A stretch of DNA of 41,855 nt from Poteriospumella lacustris. Lineage: Eukaryota; Sar; Chrysophyceae; Chromulinales; Dinobryaceae. The notes below the pieces were generated by a model. It worked only from the letters and a program-made list of their open reading frames with translations, searched no databases and was not told where the DNA came from. Made by a program: the position numbers and the translations under genes. The stretch covers positions 69,438 through 111,292 of the forward strand of contig SMOI01000013.1 of the NCBI GenBank assembly GCA_008000375.1, read 5' to 3'. The first letter of the stretch is position 1. Each line of letters starts with the position of its first letter. Positions 1 through 12,000 of this stretch are shown piece by piece.

Positions 1-714
1 CCACAAAATCCTCAAATCGACGCAATCATTGCCCTCGGCCCTTTCAATTGTATGAATGATGTTTCGTATGCCTCGACAGAGGAAGAAGAAGCGGGGAAGA
101 TTGCCGATATCGCGTCCATTATTGCTCAGTTGGAAACCATTGTTTGTCGTGTCATGTACTTGCCCTCACAGAAAGACCCGAATCAGATCATAGTGGAAGA
201 GCCTCATTTGACTCCTAACTCTCTCACGATTCATGGGCGCAAAGTATTGCTTTTGAAGGACTTGTTTATCGCTGGTTTTAGTGAACCAGATTTAACATGT
301 GACGCTACCGAAGTCAACAACGAAGGCGATGCGGTGGAAACTATGGACGAAATTCGAGTGCAGTCTGCTCGGTCTATTGAATGCTTGAGGGATACAATTA
401 ATCTTGAAATTCCCGAAAGTCAAGATGCTTTACCTCTGACGGGAATATTTGCTTTGCTCTACTCTTTCTCGCACACCTTGAATCATTTTCTTTTCCATCT
501 GACCAACGATCTTGACAGCGCCGGCATTCAACTTTGCATCATCAATTCCGCCAATGCTGAAGAGACTTCTCGCTTGCCTAAGAAATTTGGCAACTTGTCA
601 ATAGTTGTGCCCGGAAACTTGCAGCAAGGATTCTTTACTTTGGTGGATTTAGAATTGGATAATGCCGCAAAGCAATGGAAAGTGATCAGTGTTGATCACC
701 AGAGTTTGAATTAG
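1..714 (+). CDS. C-terminal part of a metallophosphoesterase-like protein (5' partial)
   Basis: The frame is open from base 1, so the gene starts outside the window; 237 residues are visible, ending at a TAG stop. The visible part starts with a beta-strand-like segment ending in ALGPFN. A segment ending YLPSQKDP follows, in the place where calcineurin-like phosphoesterases have a strand followed by the GNHDP metal-binding loop. Then comes LTIHGRKVLLLKDLFIAGF, which resembles the strand pattern ahead of GFGG in that fold. The usual metal ligands (GD, GNHD) are not seen, so this may be a non-catalytic member of the fold, as in the B subunits of replicative polymerases. The rest is not recognised. 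The gene is convergent with SufD, with 165 bp between the stop codons. The reading frame is secure; the family is tentative. Confidence 0.5.
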   Translation, partial: PQNPQIDAIIALGPFNCMNDVSYASTEEEEAGKIADIASIIAQLETIVCRVMYLPSQKDPNQIIVEEPHLTPNSLTIHGRKVLLLKDLFIAGFSEPDLTCDATEVNNEGDAVETMDEIRVQSARSIECLRDTINLEIPESQDALPLTGIFALLYSFSHTLNHFLFHLTNDLDSAGIQLCIINSANAEETSRLPKKFGNLSIVVPGNLQQGFFTLVDLELDNAAKQWKVISVDHQSLN

Positions 715-879
715 CTCGAAAGTCGTTTGGTTGAGCAATGGCTTCGGATTTCACAACGTTATTGTTCGACAATAATAATATCTTCCCTTGTATCCGCTCT
801 TTCAAGTCATCCTCCTAGCGAAATCATTTAAATAAACAAAAAAAAAATTGCAACCTTCAACACCAATTGAACGAATGAA

Positions 880-2610
880 TCATGAAGGCAAGCAACTGAC
901 CAATTTGCTGTCGTCGAACATCGACATAACGAAACTCTTTGTCAAAACCCTTCGCGCAGCCTAATCACGCACAGTACGAGCCAGAGAAAGAGTCGGATTA
1001 GTTTCAGAATGACCGTATATGAAGGACATGAAGGACTAACCTGTTGGCTGATTCCTCTTGTCGAAAGGAAGAACAAATCACTTTCATCAAGGTCGGATAT
1101 GGCAGCTCCGTGACTACATATAACGTCATCTGCAGTGATCTCCAAAGTGGGCATAGCTTGGATGCGACATTTATCGGCAAGCAAAATGCCTCGACAATTC
1201 TGATTCGCTACAGACTTTTGGCCACTTTGAGGGATTCGGATATGTCCCTTGAAAACAGCCCTGCCAGATTCACCCAACAGGACATGATGCTGCTGTTCTG
1301 AATTTGTCTCAGGTGCAAAATGCACAACTGAAGAATGCAAATCAAGCACTTGGTCTTTCCCGCTCAAGACTGCCGCATTCATCTGACATGGAAAAAAACA
1401 CCATGAGTTGAACCCCGTTCCAATAGGACAATAACCAGAACTTACTGAGCAATTGGCGAACGGTTCGCTTAGGTTCACATGCAGATTTATACGACTTTGG
1501 GATCCACCGCAATGGAGCAGTCGAAAATCGTACCTATGGTCGTTATCAAAAATAAGTTGAGCAAAAACTAGGCGTGTACACATTTCGAACTCGCTTACCT
1601 GCTGTTCGCCATTCCATGCACTGAGATTACTTCTGTGTGGCGAGTAGAGTGCGAATACTCTTCAACTAATGTGTGATGAAGTTGAGCGAATGGTCTCAAC
1701 TTTGCTCGAATGTTGGAGCACACGAAACTGGACGACTGAGAGGCGCTCGGGACAACAGTTTCATTTGCGATAGAAATATGCCTTTCAATCAGCCGCAGGG
1801 AGGAACCATCGCGAATGTCAATAAAAACTCTTGGAAAGCTTGATGATCCTGCTGTCTTTCCATCGTCTCTCGAAGAGCTGCAGAAAGCTATTTGAAGCTC
1901 CGTGGGAACGTTCGTTTCATTCGAAACAATGATATGGATAACATCGTCGACAACAGCCTATCACAAATGGCAGATATGAAGAGAAGAACGTGATATTCTC
2001 AAAAAGAAGCGTTAAAGCGTACCATATTGAGAGCTGACAATAGCTCTGACCCAAAGGATTCTCGTGGATGACATCCTTTCTGTGGAGCGAAAGTCAGTTC
2101 CTTTGAAACGTCGTCATCAATTGAAGATGATAAAGCGTTCGCTAAATTGGAAATTAAATAGTCACCACGTCGGTTCTGCTCGTTCAGGATGCCACAATAT
2201 TCCCCGTCCACGAATAAAATAGACGGAATTGAAAGATCCATTTTTGAAGATAGCGTTGACACATCTATCGTTCTTTGCTGATCAACATTCTTGAAAGGTC
2301 GGGTTGAGAAAAGCTTCCTGATGTTGGTGAATCTCCACGCTTCGTCTTTTTCATGGGGCAGTGGAATTGATGACAACAGTTCACGCCCGTCTTTCCTCAG
2401 CTTTGAAGAAAACAGTTCGTTCGCTGGATTCATTGTTGGAATTTCGGCAAGGCGGAAAAAGTCCCAGTCGGATCGTGTCGATAAAAGCTTTGCCATCCCT
2501 ATCGGCTTCCGCACCAGAGGCATATGGAAACCAAAGCATCCCAACTCCAACGTCAGGAAAACAATAATACTCACGAATATCGTCCCAGTCTGGACGAAAT
2601 GTAAAGCCAT
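880..2610 (-). CDS. sufD: Plastid Fe-S cluster assembly scaffold protein SufD
   Basis: Five exons can be joined in frame: 2610-2023, 1957-1599, 1533-1446, 1382-1041 and 960-880, giving 485 residues. All four introns (65, 65, 63 and 80 nt) have GT..AG ends. Family signs are EAWRFTN near residue 90, the FPRVFIDIRDGSSL strand, HFAPET, then FKGHIRI, LLADKCRIQAMPTLEI, DDVICSHGA and the C-terminal LDESDLFFLSTRGI. In bacteria and plastids SufD works with SufB and SufC in the SUF scaffold complex. In red-lineage plastids SufB and SufC are commonly plastid-encoded, so a nuclear SufD fits. The N-terminus is a hydrophobic signal segment ending GCFGFHM with Phe at the expected cleavage point, followed by a basic Ser/Arg stretch, which suggests plastid import. 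The start codon has A at -3 and G at +4. The gene is divergent from the HECT ligase gene. Confidence 0.9.
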
Positions 2611-3025
2611 TATGTTCCTTTTCAGTCTTGAGACATTGGCTCAGAGATAAGGAATGCAACTTCAACTCCGCTCACCTCGGCCGATTTGCCACGACTTCCG
2701 TTTTGTTTGTGACAGTAATATCAGCCATCAATGCATGATCGATCCATGATGCGAAGTTCTTTTGGCTTGTTGTTGGGAAGATGGTTGATGTGTTTGATAA
2801 TTATCGATGGGGACGTTTCAGTTTTTGTGTTTATCCCAAACCACTTGATTTCACAGACTTTGTGGCCATTCCCTTTTCCCAAGTTTCACCAGCAGCAGCA
2901 GGAATTGATCTGTGAGGATTCTTTCGAGGTCGTCGAAACATTGACGTTATCCGCCCCGGATATAATTCATTGATTTTGGTTTGTTTCGCATTGGAAAGTT
3001 AAGAAAGCTCAACGTCGTCATCGCT
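2611..3025. promoter_or_regulatory. Divergent intergenic region between sufD and the HECT ligase gene
   Basis: About 415 bp separate the two start codons, so both promoters must lie here or overlap. No TATA box or other core element stands out. A short open frame at 2731-2973 (+) begins with a hydrophobic stretch but has no recognisable homology; it is discussed as a finding. Confidence 0.4.
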
Positions 3026-6000
3026 ATGGAAAAACTCCACCAATTCCGAGACTTTCTTCAAAGAGTAAGATTGGATTTCGCATATCTTCTGCTGACTCAT
3101 ACTCTGACTGATATATTTTCGTATTCAGAGCGATATTGAGCCACTATTCAAGAGCTTAAGCGTTTCTCAAACCAATTGGGGCGAACTCCAGACAGAAATC
3201 CTTCAGGTATTTATGCTCCTCTTGCCGAATGACCCTTCAGAGTCCTCATGAACGTGAATGCAGGTTATCCGAAGCACAGGTCCCCGACATGTTCGCGAAG
3301 CGTTGATACAAGCTTCGACAAAGCTTCTCAGCACGGAAGTCCGAGGGACGTCAGAACCTGCAAGCGCGTCTGCGGCTCAACAGTCAATTTTGCAAGGACT
3401 GAAGCGAGCTACTGATGTCATAAGTTCACTCTCAAAGCGAGAAGTGCTCTCGATGGGAAGAGAGAGCCAAAAGGTGCTCATCCAAGCCCTTTCGCATCTG
3501 GCAGATGAGGAGTCTATGGCGCAATTTCTGAAAATCGATGTATTAAGAGACAAAGTTCCCATCGATGTCCAAAGTGGGAAACGAACAAACGAAGATGAAC
3601 TCGAGCAGCTGGCACGACATCTCCTCACTAGGGGTGGCTTGATGAATCATCTTCTGCTACTCTTGTTTCTTTGGCAGTCAGCAGATTCGTCATTGGATGT
3701 CCAGTACTTCCGGGTCGTCCTCGGCTTGATCGCTCAGCCTAATCGATCGCTTCTGTCGCTGCCTGAACTGGAACAGTTCGGAAGTGTCATCAAATCGCAA
3801 GAGTCAACAAAGTTGTGTGAAGGAACGCCGCGCGTCCATATCTTTTGTGGAAGTCCTTCGAAGATTAATCGCTATGATTTCCAAGGACAAGCAGCGGCTT
3901 CAGTTCTTGGCTTTAATTCTGCCTCCACCGTTGATCAGCAGTTCGTATATTTCGAATTTAGCGTCAAAAGCAAAGGTGGATCATTGTCCAACGTTCGAGT
4001 TGGGTGGGGCTCTACAAAAACATATTTCCGTCACCCATTGATGAACGGTTGTGATGATAGTCATTGGATGATGGATTTCGGCACGCAACAGATCCATTAC
4101 AATGAGGCCACTGCGAACGATGACAGTCCCTCTGCCTATGACATCGGAAATTTGTTTGGCAACGATGACGATGACAATGATGAACCTTCTGCAATCAGTG
4201 CTGCCGCTATTACCCCTACAGCAGCTGCTGTCGAGACGGCAAATACAGTTGAAGCAGATACCGTACAATATCTTGAACGAAGAGACTCCGGAAAAGTCAA
4301 ATGGGACTCTGGCATAATAAGTTGCGTGTACAGCTTTGCAGAATCATCCTCGTTGTTTTTCATCAACGGAGAGTATGTGGGTCGCTTCAAAACTCAACCG
4401 ATTTGGTCAGAAAATAAGAAAGATATTTCGCCGATTTTCGTTGGGTCGGAAACGTCCGTCTTTGACATCAATCTGGGTCAGCAACCTTATCAATATTTGT
4501 CACAAGTCACAACGCACATGGATAGTGAACATCTTCTTTCTTCGCAAATTTCACACGCTGCAGCTGAAGTTGTTCGCAATGCGGAGGCCAATTTCAAGGT
4601 TTACAAGTATCTGTCAATGGGGCAAGCTGATGAAGTTGGCTACTTTGACGTCAACGATGTGAGCTCAGAATCGTTGAAAACTCTCACTCTGGAAGTTTCG
4701 TTACGTCTACCATCGAATTACACGGGTCTTGATCAAGTCGTAGTCCAAACTTCCCCGACACCAGACGCGTTGATTTCCGATGGATCGCTGACGGTTGGTA
4801 TCAGTTCGCAGTTGGGCGTGTTTTTTGAAATTGCAGGTTGTGGGGGCAAAGTAGTCACGCCCAAAGAGTCAGTGCCCTGCAACTCATGGTTTCATGTCGC
4901 TGTCGCCGTTTCGTACAGCAAGAGCGGTGGAAAGCTTCAAGTCCACATTTATATTAATGGTCAAAGTGCTGCTCATGGTGAGCTGATACCCGAGAAGAAT
5001 CCCAAAGCTTTCAAAATGCCCATCAAGCATATGCAAGTTGGTAGTCCATTCGAGAAGGACAGGGATCATTCGTTCGTGGGAGATCTTTGTAACGTGCGGG
5101 TTTGGGGCAATGCCCGCGGAGGGGAGAAGATCACGTCTTTGATGTACAAGAGTAAGCTCTCTGGGTCTGAAAGCGATTTGCTGCTGTTCTTCCCTTGCGA
5201 TGAAGGAATAGGACTTGAAGTTCACGATTGCAGCAATGCTAGACCTGGTGGGAAGCGCCACAATCGAATCTATTTGCAAGGCGATGTTGTTTGGGGGTCC
5301 ATGTCTTCCGCTCATTTCGACAGTGCTTTGGCGAGCATTCAATCGGGTTGGGCTTTCCCGGAAAATGACGGTACCGATGTCATCGATCTTGCATCCACTT
5401 TACTTGATCGCGTGAAAATCATTCAAGAAAAAGGTGCCGATTATCTCGCGAAGGGATGGACATCGGCTGAATTTTCGGGCTGCGGTCTTGCTCTGAGTGA
5501 CTTTTTGCTGGATGTTGATGGCCAGTCGTTGGAGCTATTGAAGTGCTTGATGGTGTATGTGTTGCGACGGGCTGCAACTGGAGTAGAAACAAAGATGCAG
5601 ACGAGTTTCGAAAAGTTCTTGCCCGTTGCCCTTTCCATTCTCGAACGAAGTTTGACCTTTTTCGTGCGACAGTCGCCGTCCCCTTTGTCCGAGACATTGC
5701 GCGAGTCATTGTTCATGGTGTTGCTGTTCTTGGTGAACGGATGCTCCTTTCTGTCAGATGCCATCTCCATGCAGTTGACCACCAGTGCACGATCGATTCT
5801 CGTCTCTTCCATTGAATTGTTCTATCCGGAGCCAGTGGAACGCGCGGAAGTACTGCATTCTATTTTAGAGGCGAAGTTGAAAGCCGCAGATCTCGCTCGA
5901 CCGTTGGCGCTTCGACGTTCCAGCTCGATGGATGGTGCACACAATGTTCAAGTCTTCATCAAACAAGATTTCGCCATCGCGTTGAGTAGTTTGAAGCCTG

Positions 6001-9000
6001 AAGTGAGAGATTTCGTACTCGACGTCTTCCTCGACAATGTGCGGAAAGTGACCACTCTCGACGCCCTCGTCTCTGCCGATTCCAAACCGAAAACCTTTGT
6101 CATTGGTAACGGTGCCGCCTCGGTGAAGGACATTACCAAGAATATGAAAAGCAAGCCAACGAAATGCGTTGAACATGGCAGCTTTGTTCGCCGTGGACGT
6201 GATTGGATCTATGGGGACGAAGGAGGCAGCGGAGTGGGCATTGTCTTGGCGATTACCAAGTGGAAAGAACAAAGTCACTCGGCTGCGATTGTGCTCTGGG
6301 AGAACAACCACATCGGCAAGTATCGTCTTGGCTACTCCGTCACCTCTGCGGAAGGTGTTTCCGAGCTGTTTGATGTTGAACTGCTGTACGACGATGCGGT
6401 CGCCGCTGCGGAAGCCAACGTCGGTGTTTCCGCCAATGCAGCGGTCGACACAACCACGGACCCATCAACCACGCCACACGTACGCAATCCATTCTCCGGC
6501 ACTGTCTTCACGGTGGCCAACGTCGCACGGAATCTCTTGTCGTTGCCTGATTCGTCGTTGTCGATTTCTAAGCGGTCTACGTTGTCCTTCATCAAGGATA
6601 TCGCCGAGGAATCATGGCTCGAAGAGCGTGGCCTGTTGGATTCTGTGAACGTTCTCGTCAACAACTTCGACGAAATGGACGTGTTCTACTTCTTTGTAGA
6701 CTTCTACCAGCGGTACGGCCCGTCGTCTACGACGGCAGCGCCATCGCGCGCATCGCCAGGGAAATTGACCCCGAAGGAGTTATTACTCTCGATGGTACAG
6801 AAGCTTGCTCAGTCGGTCGTGTTGGACGTGGAATCCAACAGCGAACGGATGGTCGCTTCTGTGGATGCGTTAAGTGCGTTGTCCGGAATGGTTTTCGGAG
6901 CATTGTCCGTCGAACAAGGGAAGTCTCCACGTGATTCGCATGTGTTGACGAAGTACAACGTCGATGCCTTCGGCAGTACGGAAACATCCTCGACCCCTTG
7001 GAGCTGGACCGAAGGAATAGGACGTGAAGCCACCGAGACAGCCAAAGATAAAGCCGCCAAGAAAACGACCACCAAGGTGGCGGAGCATGTCTTGGACAAT
7101 TTCCCGATCATTCGTGTGCCAGCGAATATTCAAACGCGACAGCGTGGCAAAGGACTCGAAGTCTCCGTGCACGATGTGCGTGAATGGTCTACTCTCGTTT
7201 TCGACACGCCGATGTTGCCCAATTCCGGTATTTACCGATGGTTTATGAAGGTGAAGTTTTCCGAGCGACGCGGTCAAATCCTGTTGGGATTCTGTACCGA
7301 GAAGTCTTCCCCGACGGTTCAGCTGGGTGTCAACGATGAAAGTTGGGGCGTGTCACCGAACGTTGACGTGTACCATGGCAACCAAAAGCGCAATGTGAAT
7401 CTGAGTACGAGCAAAAAGATTTCGTCGGGGTCGATTTTGGAATTCTGTGTGGATACCTACGAAGGAACCTTTTCGTTCACCGAGTTAAGCTCCGGGTTGG
7501 TGAGTCGCTTTGGTGGAAAAGACTACGACGTATGTAGAAACCCCAAGTTACGCCAGGAGATTCTGTTCCCCGCGATTTCCTTGAGTAACCCCGGTGATTC
7601 CGTGCTCTTGGTGGGTGACGCGGGAGATTTGAAGATGTTGCAGTCGCGAATGGGATCGTCGGACGATCGATCCGCGAGTACCACCGACGACAAAGGCACG
7701 CCGTCCACTGTGATTCTGGGATGTCCCACCCCAGTGGCCGTGGAAGTCTTCCGCACCAACGTCGACTACTTGACGAAGCTTTGGGAGAGATGTTTGCCTG
7801 ACATCGAGACCTTGGCTACTTTGCCCGTGCAGGTGGGACTGCCTGTTCTGATCACCTTGAGCGCGATGTGCAAATGGGGTCACGTTGCGGTAGAAGATCG
7901 CACGGCAGTGTCAAAGGAATCGCTTTCTTTCCTCAAGTTGGGTCTGGCGCTTCTACGACAGTTGGATCTGCAAGTCAACGATGCAGCAACTGCCGCTGCC
8001 CGTGAGGGTCAACCGTCGACTTCGTCGTTGCGAGAGTGGCGATCGTTGACGTTGCAGTTGGTTGCGCTCGTGGTGGAATTGTTGGGCAAAGTGATCGTGG
8101 AAGCCGCTCGTGCACCGGCTCTGGGCAGCAGCTTCAACGAATATTTGGACATCGGAGGAGCGGTCAGGATTGAAAGCTCGTACGCGATGAAGTCGGCGTA
8201 TAGCAGATCCCTGGGCAGTGATCTTTTCGTCCACGGATGGAACGAAAGTCCGATGACGTTGCAACCCACGACGGTCGTCACAACGTGGCTGCAAACACTG
8301 CTGGGCGATTTCTCACTGGAGAATTGTGACGAGGCCGTCGCGTTGTTCGTGCAAATACTGCTGTTCCACATTGGTATGGAGGGATTGATGCACAAGGCGG
8401 TGGATACTGTCCATGAAGAACATGCCGGCATCGTGACCGTGGTGGTCGAACAAGTGAAATCTTTCGTTCGACAGTACGCTGCCCTTCCGGAGGCGAAGCA
8501 TTCTTTCGCCTCTGAGCGATTACTCTTGGCCACGAAATGCGTCCGGTCTCCGAATCAAGCGTCGATTGTCGTCGACGGTGATGATTCGGACCTCGCCCTG
8601 TCGTCCATTCTCACCGGTTTGTCTGAGGAAATTGTCGCGTTCGTGTTCTCGGAATATGTCTACGCCGCGGTGATTGAAAGCCTCTTGGCCGATCGCGAAT
8701 ACCAAGCCAACACCAAAGCAACTGCCTTTGAACAAGCCAAGACCATTTTGTTGTTGTTGGAAGACGAGACCGTGCAAGCCATCAAAACGATGTTCTTAGA
8801 TCAATTGGCGGCGGGATTGAATGGGCCGTACGAGGTATTCTCGGGAATTCTCAAGGAAAATACCAGTTCGACGTCGTGGCATTATTTCGATGGTTTGAAT
8901 GGAGCGAGTGTACAAGCGGGAAAGAAATTGCGGGCTTCCTTTGCGAGTTTCATGTCCTATTTGATCGCAGAACTGACGTCATTGGCAGAGATTGGTTCCG

Positions 9001-12000
9001 AGCGGACGGTGTTGGCGGTCTTGGGTACCTTGGCCACGAAGGTGATCATTTTCGATCACGAAAGCTTAGCACGTAGCCGGTTCTTTGCGGCGTTAGAGGA
9101 AATCATCAATGCTGAACCCGCGGATGCGTCGCCGTCGAAGGATGCGGATGATTTGTCTGGTCAGGTGGTCACCGTCGCGACCAAACTCTTCATTATGATG
9201 GCGTTGCAAGTCGCCAGTGGAGGCAAACGATCCGTCAAAGATCGATCACTCCCATCCCCATCGATTCAACGGGCGGTCTCCTTGGAACGAATGCGCTCAG
9301 GACCGGCCACTTTGAACAAAACGGTGTTTGACCTGGTACAACGGTTGCTACGTCGCGCTATCGATCGGCTTCCAACGCCCTCGTCCTCGTCGTCACCATC
9401 GTCACGGAAGGCCCCAGACTCGCTGTTCGAGTGCGTCACCATCCTCTTGAATGTCGCCATCGACGAAGAGACGCGGAAGGTCATTGCGACCCCCGAGTGG
9501 TTTTCCCTTCTTCTCGAACTCGTCTTCGCTGCCGATGGGAAGTACCGACACCGATCATTCGCGGTTCTGGCCGAATTGTTGCCCGGAATGGGCAGCATCG
9601 CCAACTCCGACTGGAACAGGCTTCGTTCTCTCGACGGACACGTCGGCAGTGCGTTCCCTTGGGACCACTGTTCGGGAAAGCAGTTGCCGTTGACGATGAT
9701 CTTGCACATCATCGGAACCTTCGCGTCGATTCCGTTCACATTGCACAGGGAGTGTCCCTTCCTAGAAGATGGGGGCAAGCTCGTTGATCAATACCAAAGC
9801 TGGATGGCGGTCGTGACGGAAGGTGTCAACCTCTATCGCTCCCTGCTCGTCTCGCACGAAGCTTGGAAAACCGACGCCATGAACGCACTCGTCACCGCCT
9901 TGGGCGAAGGGGACTCGGTCGGTGCGGCAGGATCCGTTCCATCGCTCGTGCTGGGCGCCTTGGCCGTGTTCGATGGGTATTTCGTCTGTACCCATCAGTA
10001 CTCCATGGTGGCGTGTCCGTTGTCGGGTGAAACCTTCATCGGCGTGATCACGGGGTACATGGACAGTTCCCGAGAGCGTGTCGAAGCGTCCGGTGTTCTC
10101 GTCGGACCAGATACGTTGCATGCGAAGTACGACCGCAAACAAGACATGAAGAAGATGGTCGCGGCGGCCTCTGTTCTGATGCCGATTCACAAAACGTTGA
10201 CGTCCTCGTTGCCCATCAACGTCCGCTTGATCCAAGCGGCGATGAAATGCTTCGAACGGTTTGAACGCCTCCACACGCCATCGACCTCGTCGGTGCGTAC
10301 CAACTCTGAGCCAAAGGCGGAAACGAAAGAAGAAGACGGCGGACGTCTGCAAGAGTCGAAAGACGAGGAAGCTACCCCTGCGGCGTCACTTCCCCCTCCT
10401 TCCTCCTCCTTGGCGACGAACGAGGGCAATGACGGTGGCGGTGTGCAGGCGCCGGTCGTTGTGTCCGCGGAACTCCTGGAGTATTTCCGAACGATTTTCC
10501 ACAAATTCTTCCTCGCCATCTTGACGCATCCAGAGTTTTCCACGCTGCAGTTGTGGGAAATCACCGCGACGTCGGAATTCCAGTTTTTCTGGTCGAAAAC
10601 GATGGACATTGCGTCAACCACGTGCCGCTCCTCCGACCTGGGCGTGTTCAACAATCTCGAAGAGCATTTTCACGATTTGGCGGTGTTGTTGGGCACCAAG
10701 CAGCTGCAAAATCAATCGAAGGATGCCGCTGCTGGCAACGGAGGAGCATCGGCGGCCTCCAGCAGTGGTGACGCAAAGAGCGCAGCTGCGACGGAGCCCG
10801 CGATGACTGCGGCGGCATCCGCTGCGAATCCAACGACACCGACACCCGCTTCGGCCCCGCGCTCCCCGAACACGTTGGGGCTGCCCTCTGAACTCGTCGA
10901 ATCCCTGGCGATCATGGGATTCCCGCGGGCATCGTGCATTGCTGCCTTGGAGCGCACTGGCGGTGACTTCGAAGAAGCGTTGAATATTTTGCTGTCGGAG
11001 CCCAACGACGAGGGCTACGACATGGCGCAGGAAGAAGAAGAGGAAGCCGCTCATCACCATGTCCATGAGCCTCCTTCGTCGGGGGCTTCGGCTTCGGAAG
11101 CGAAAACAATGGAAGACACCCCACCGACCAACGACGGTGATGGTGGTGGTGACGCGGAAGAGGGCGACGAGGACGAAGACCACGGCGACGACGAAGAGGA
11201 AGAAGACGAAGACGACGGAGGTGACAGCAACGAATATCATCACTATCGTCAAGAACCTGCGGGACGGGCCTTGCCGTTCCACGTGGCACCTGATTTCGCT
11301 TCGGAGCGCATCGGTTGTTTGTTTCCTGGCGACGATATTCACGTGATTGAAGAGCGGGTGGTCGATGACGTGAAATGGTTGAGTTTCCACATGGCCGACT
11401 TCGACAACAGCAACTACTCGTCGACGTACGGCGACGATTTCTTCCAGTATTTGGTCTGGGCACCGACCGTCGTCAACGGAACCACGGTGATCTTTGACGG
11501 AGTCTTTCAACACGACATGGAGACAGAATTCACCGACGTGGTCTTTGAACCGGCGTCGATGGATCGTTGCTATCGAGTGATTGGATCGAAAGGAGCACTG
11601 GTGCGTGTGGGCATCGAAATTGGCACAGAAGAACAAGCGATGCTGGAGTCCGGGACGGTCGTGCACGCCTTCGAAGAGAGCTTCAACGCGGAAGGAACGG
11701 TGCGCATTCACATCGACCAGCCGGTTCGTGGATGGATGAGCAAGCTCATCGGCTTGGTAGAACGTGTGCCCGACACGGTGATGCCGTCGGTGACCGCGTC
11801 GTCGACCGCTCCATCGTCGTCGACGGTCGCCGCGACGAAAGCTCGGTTGCTCACCTCGGAATATGACCTGCAGATCGACGACAACCTGGACGGGCTGAGT
11901 GGCCACGACATCTTCACGAAGGAAGATCGTTTCTTCGCGAATATGCAAGGGCGGCGCTTCGATTTCTTGGAACGAGCGGACGGCGCTCGTCTCTTGGGCG

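Noticed and set aside
1044-1301. 85-codon plus-strand frame
   Set aside because: It lies antisense to the conserved fourth exon of SufD.
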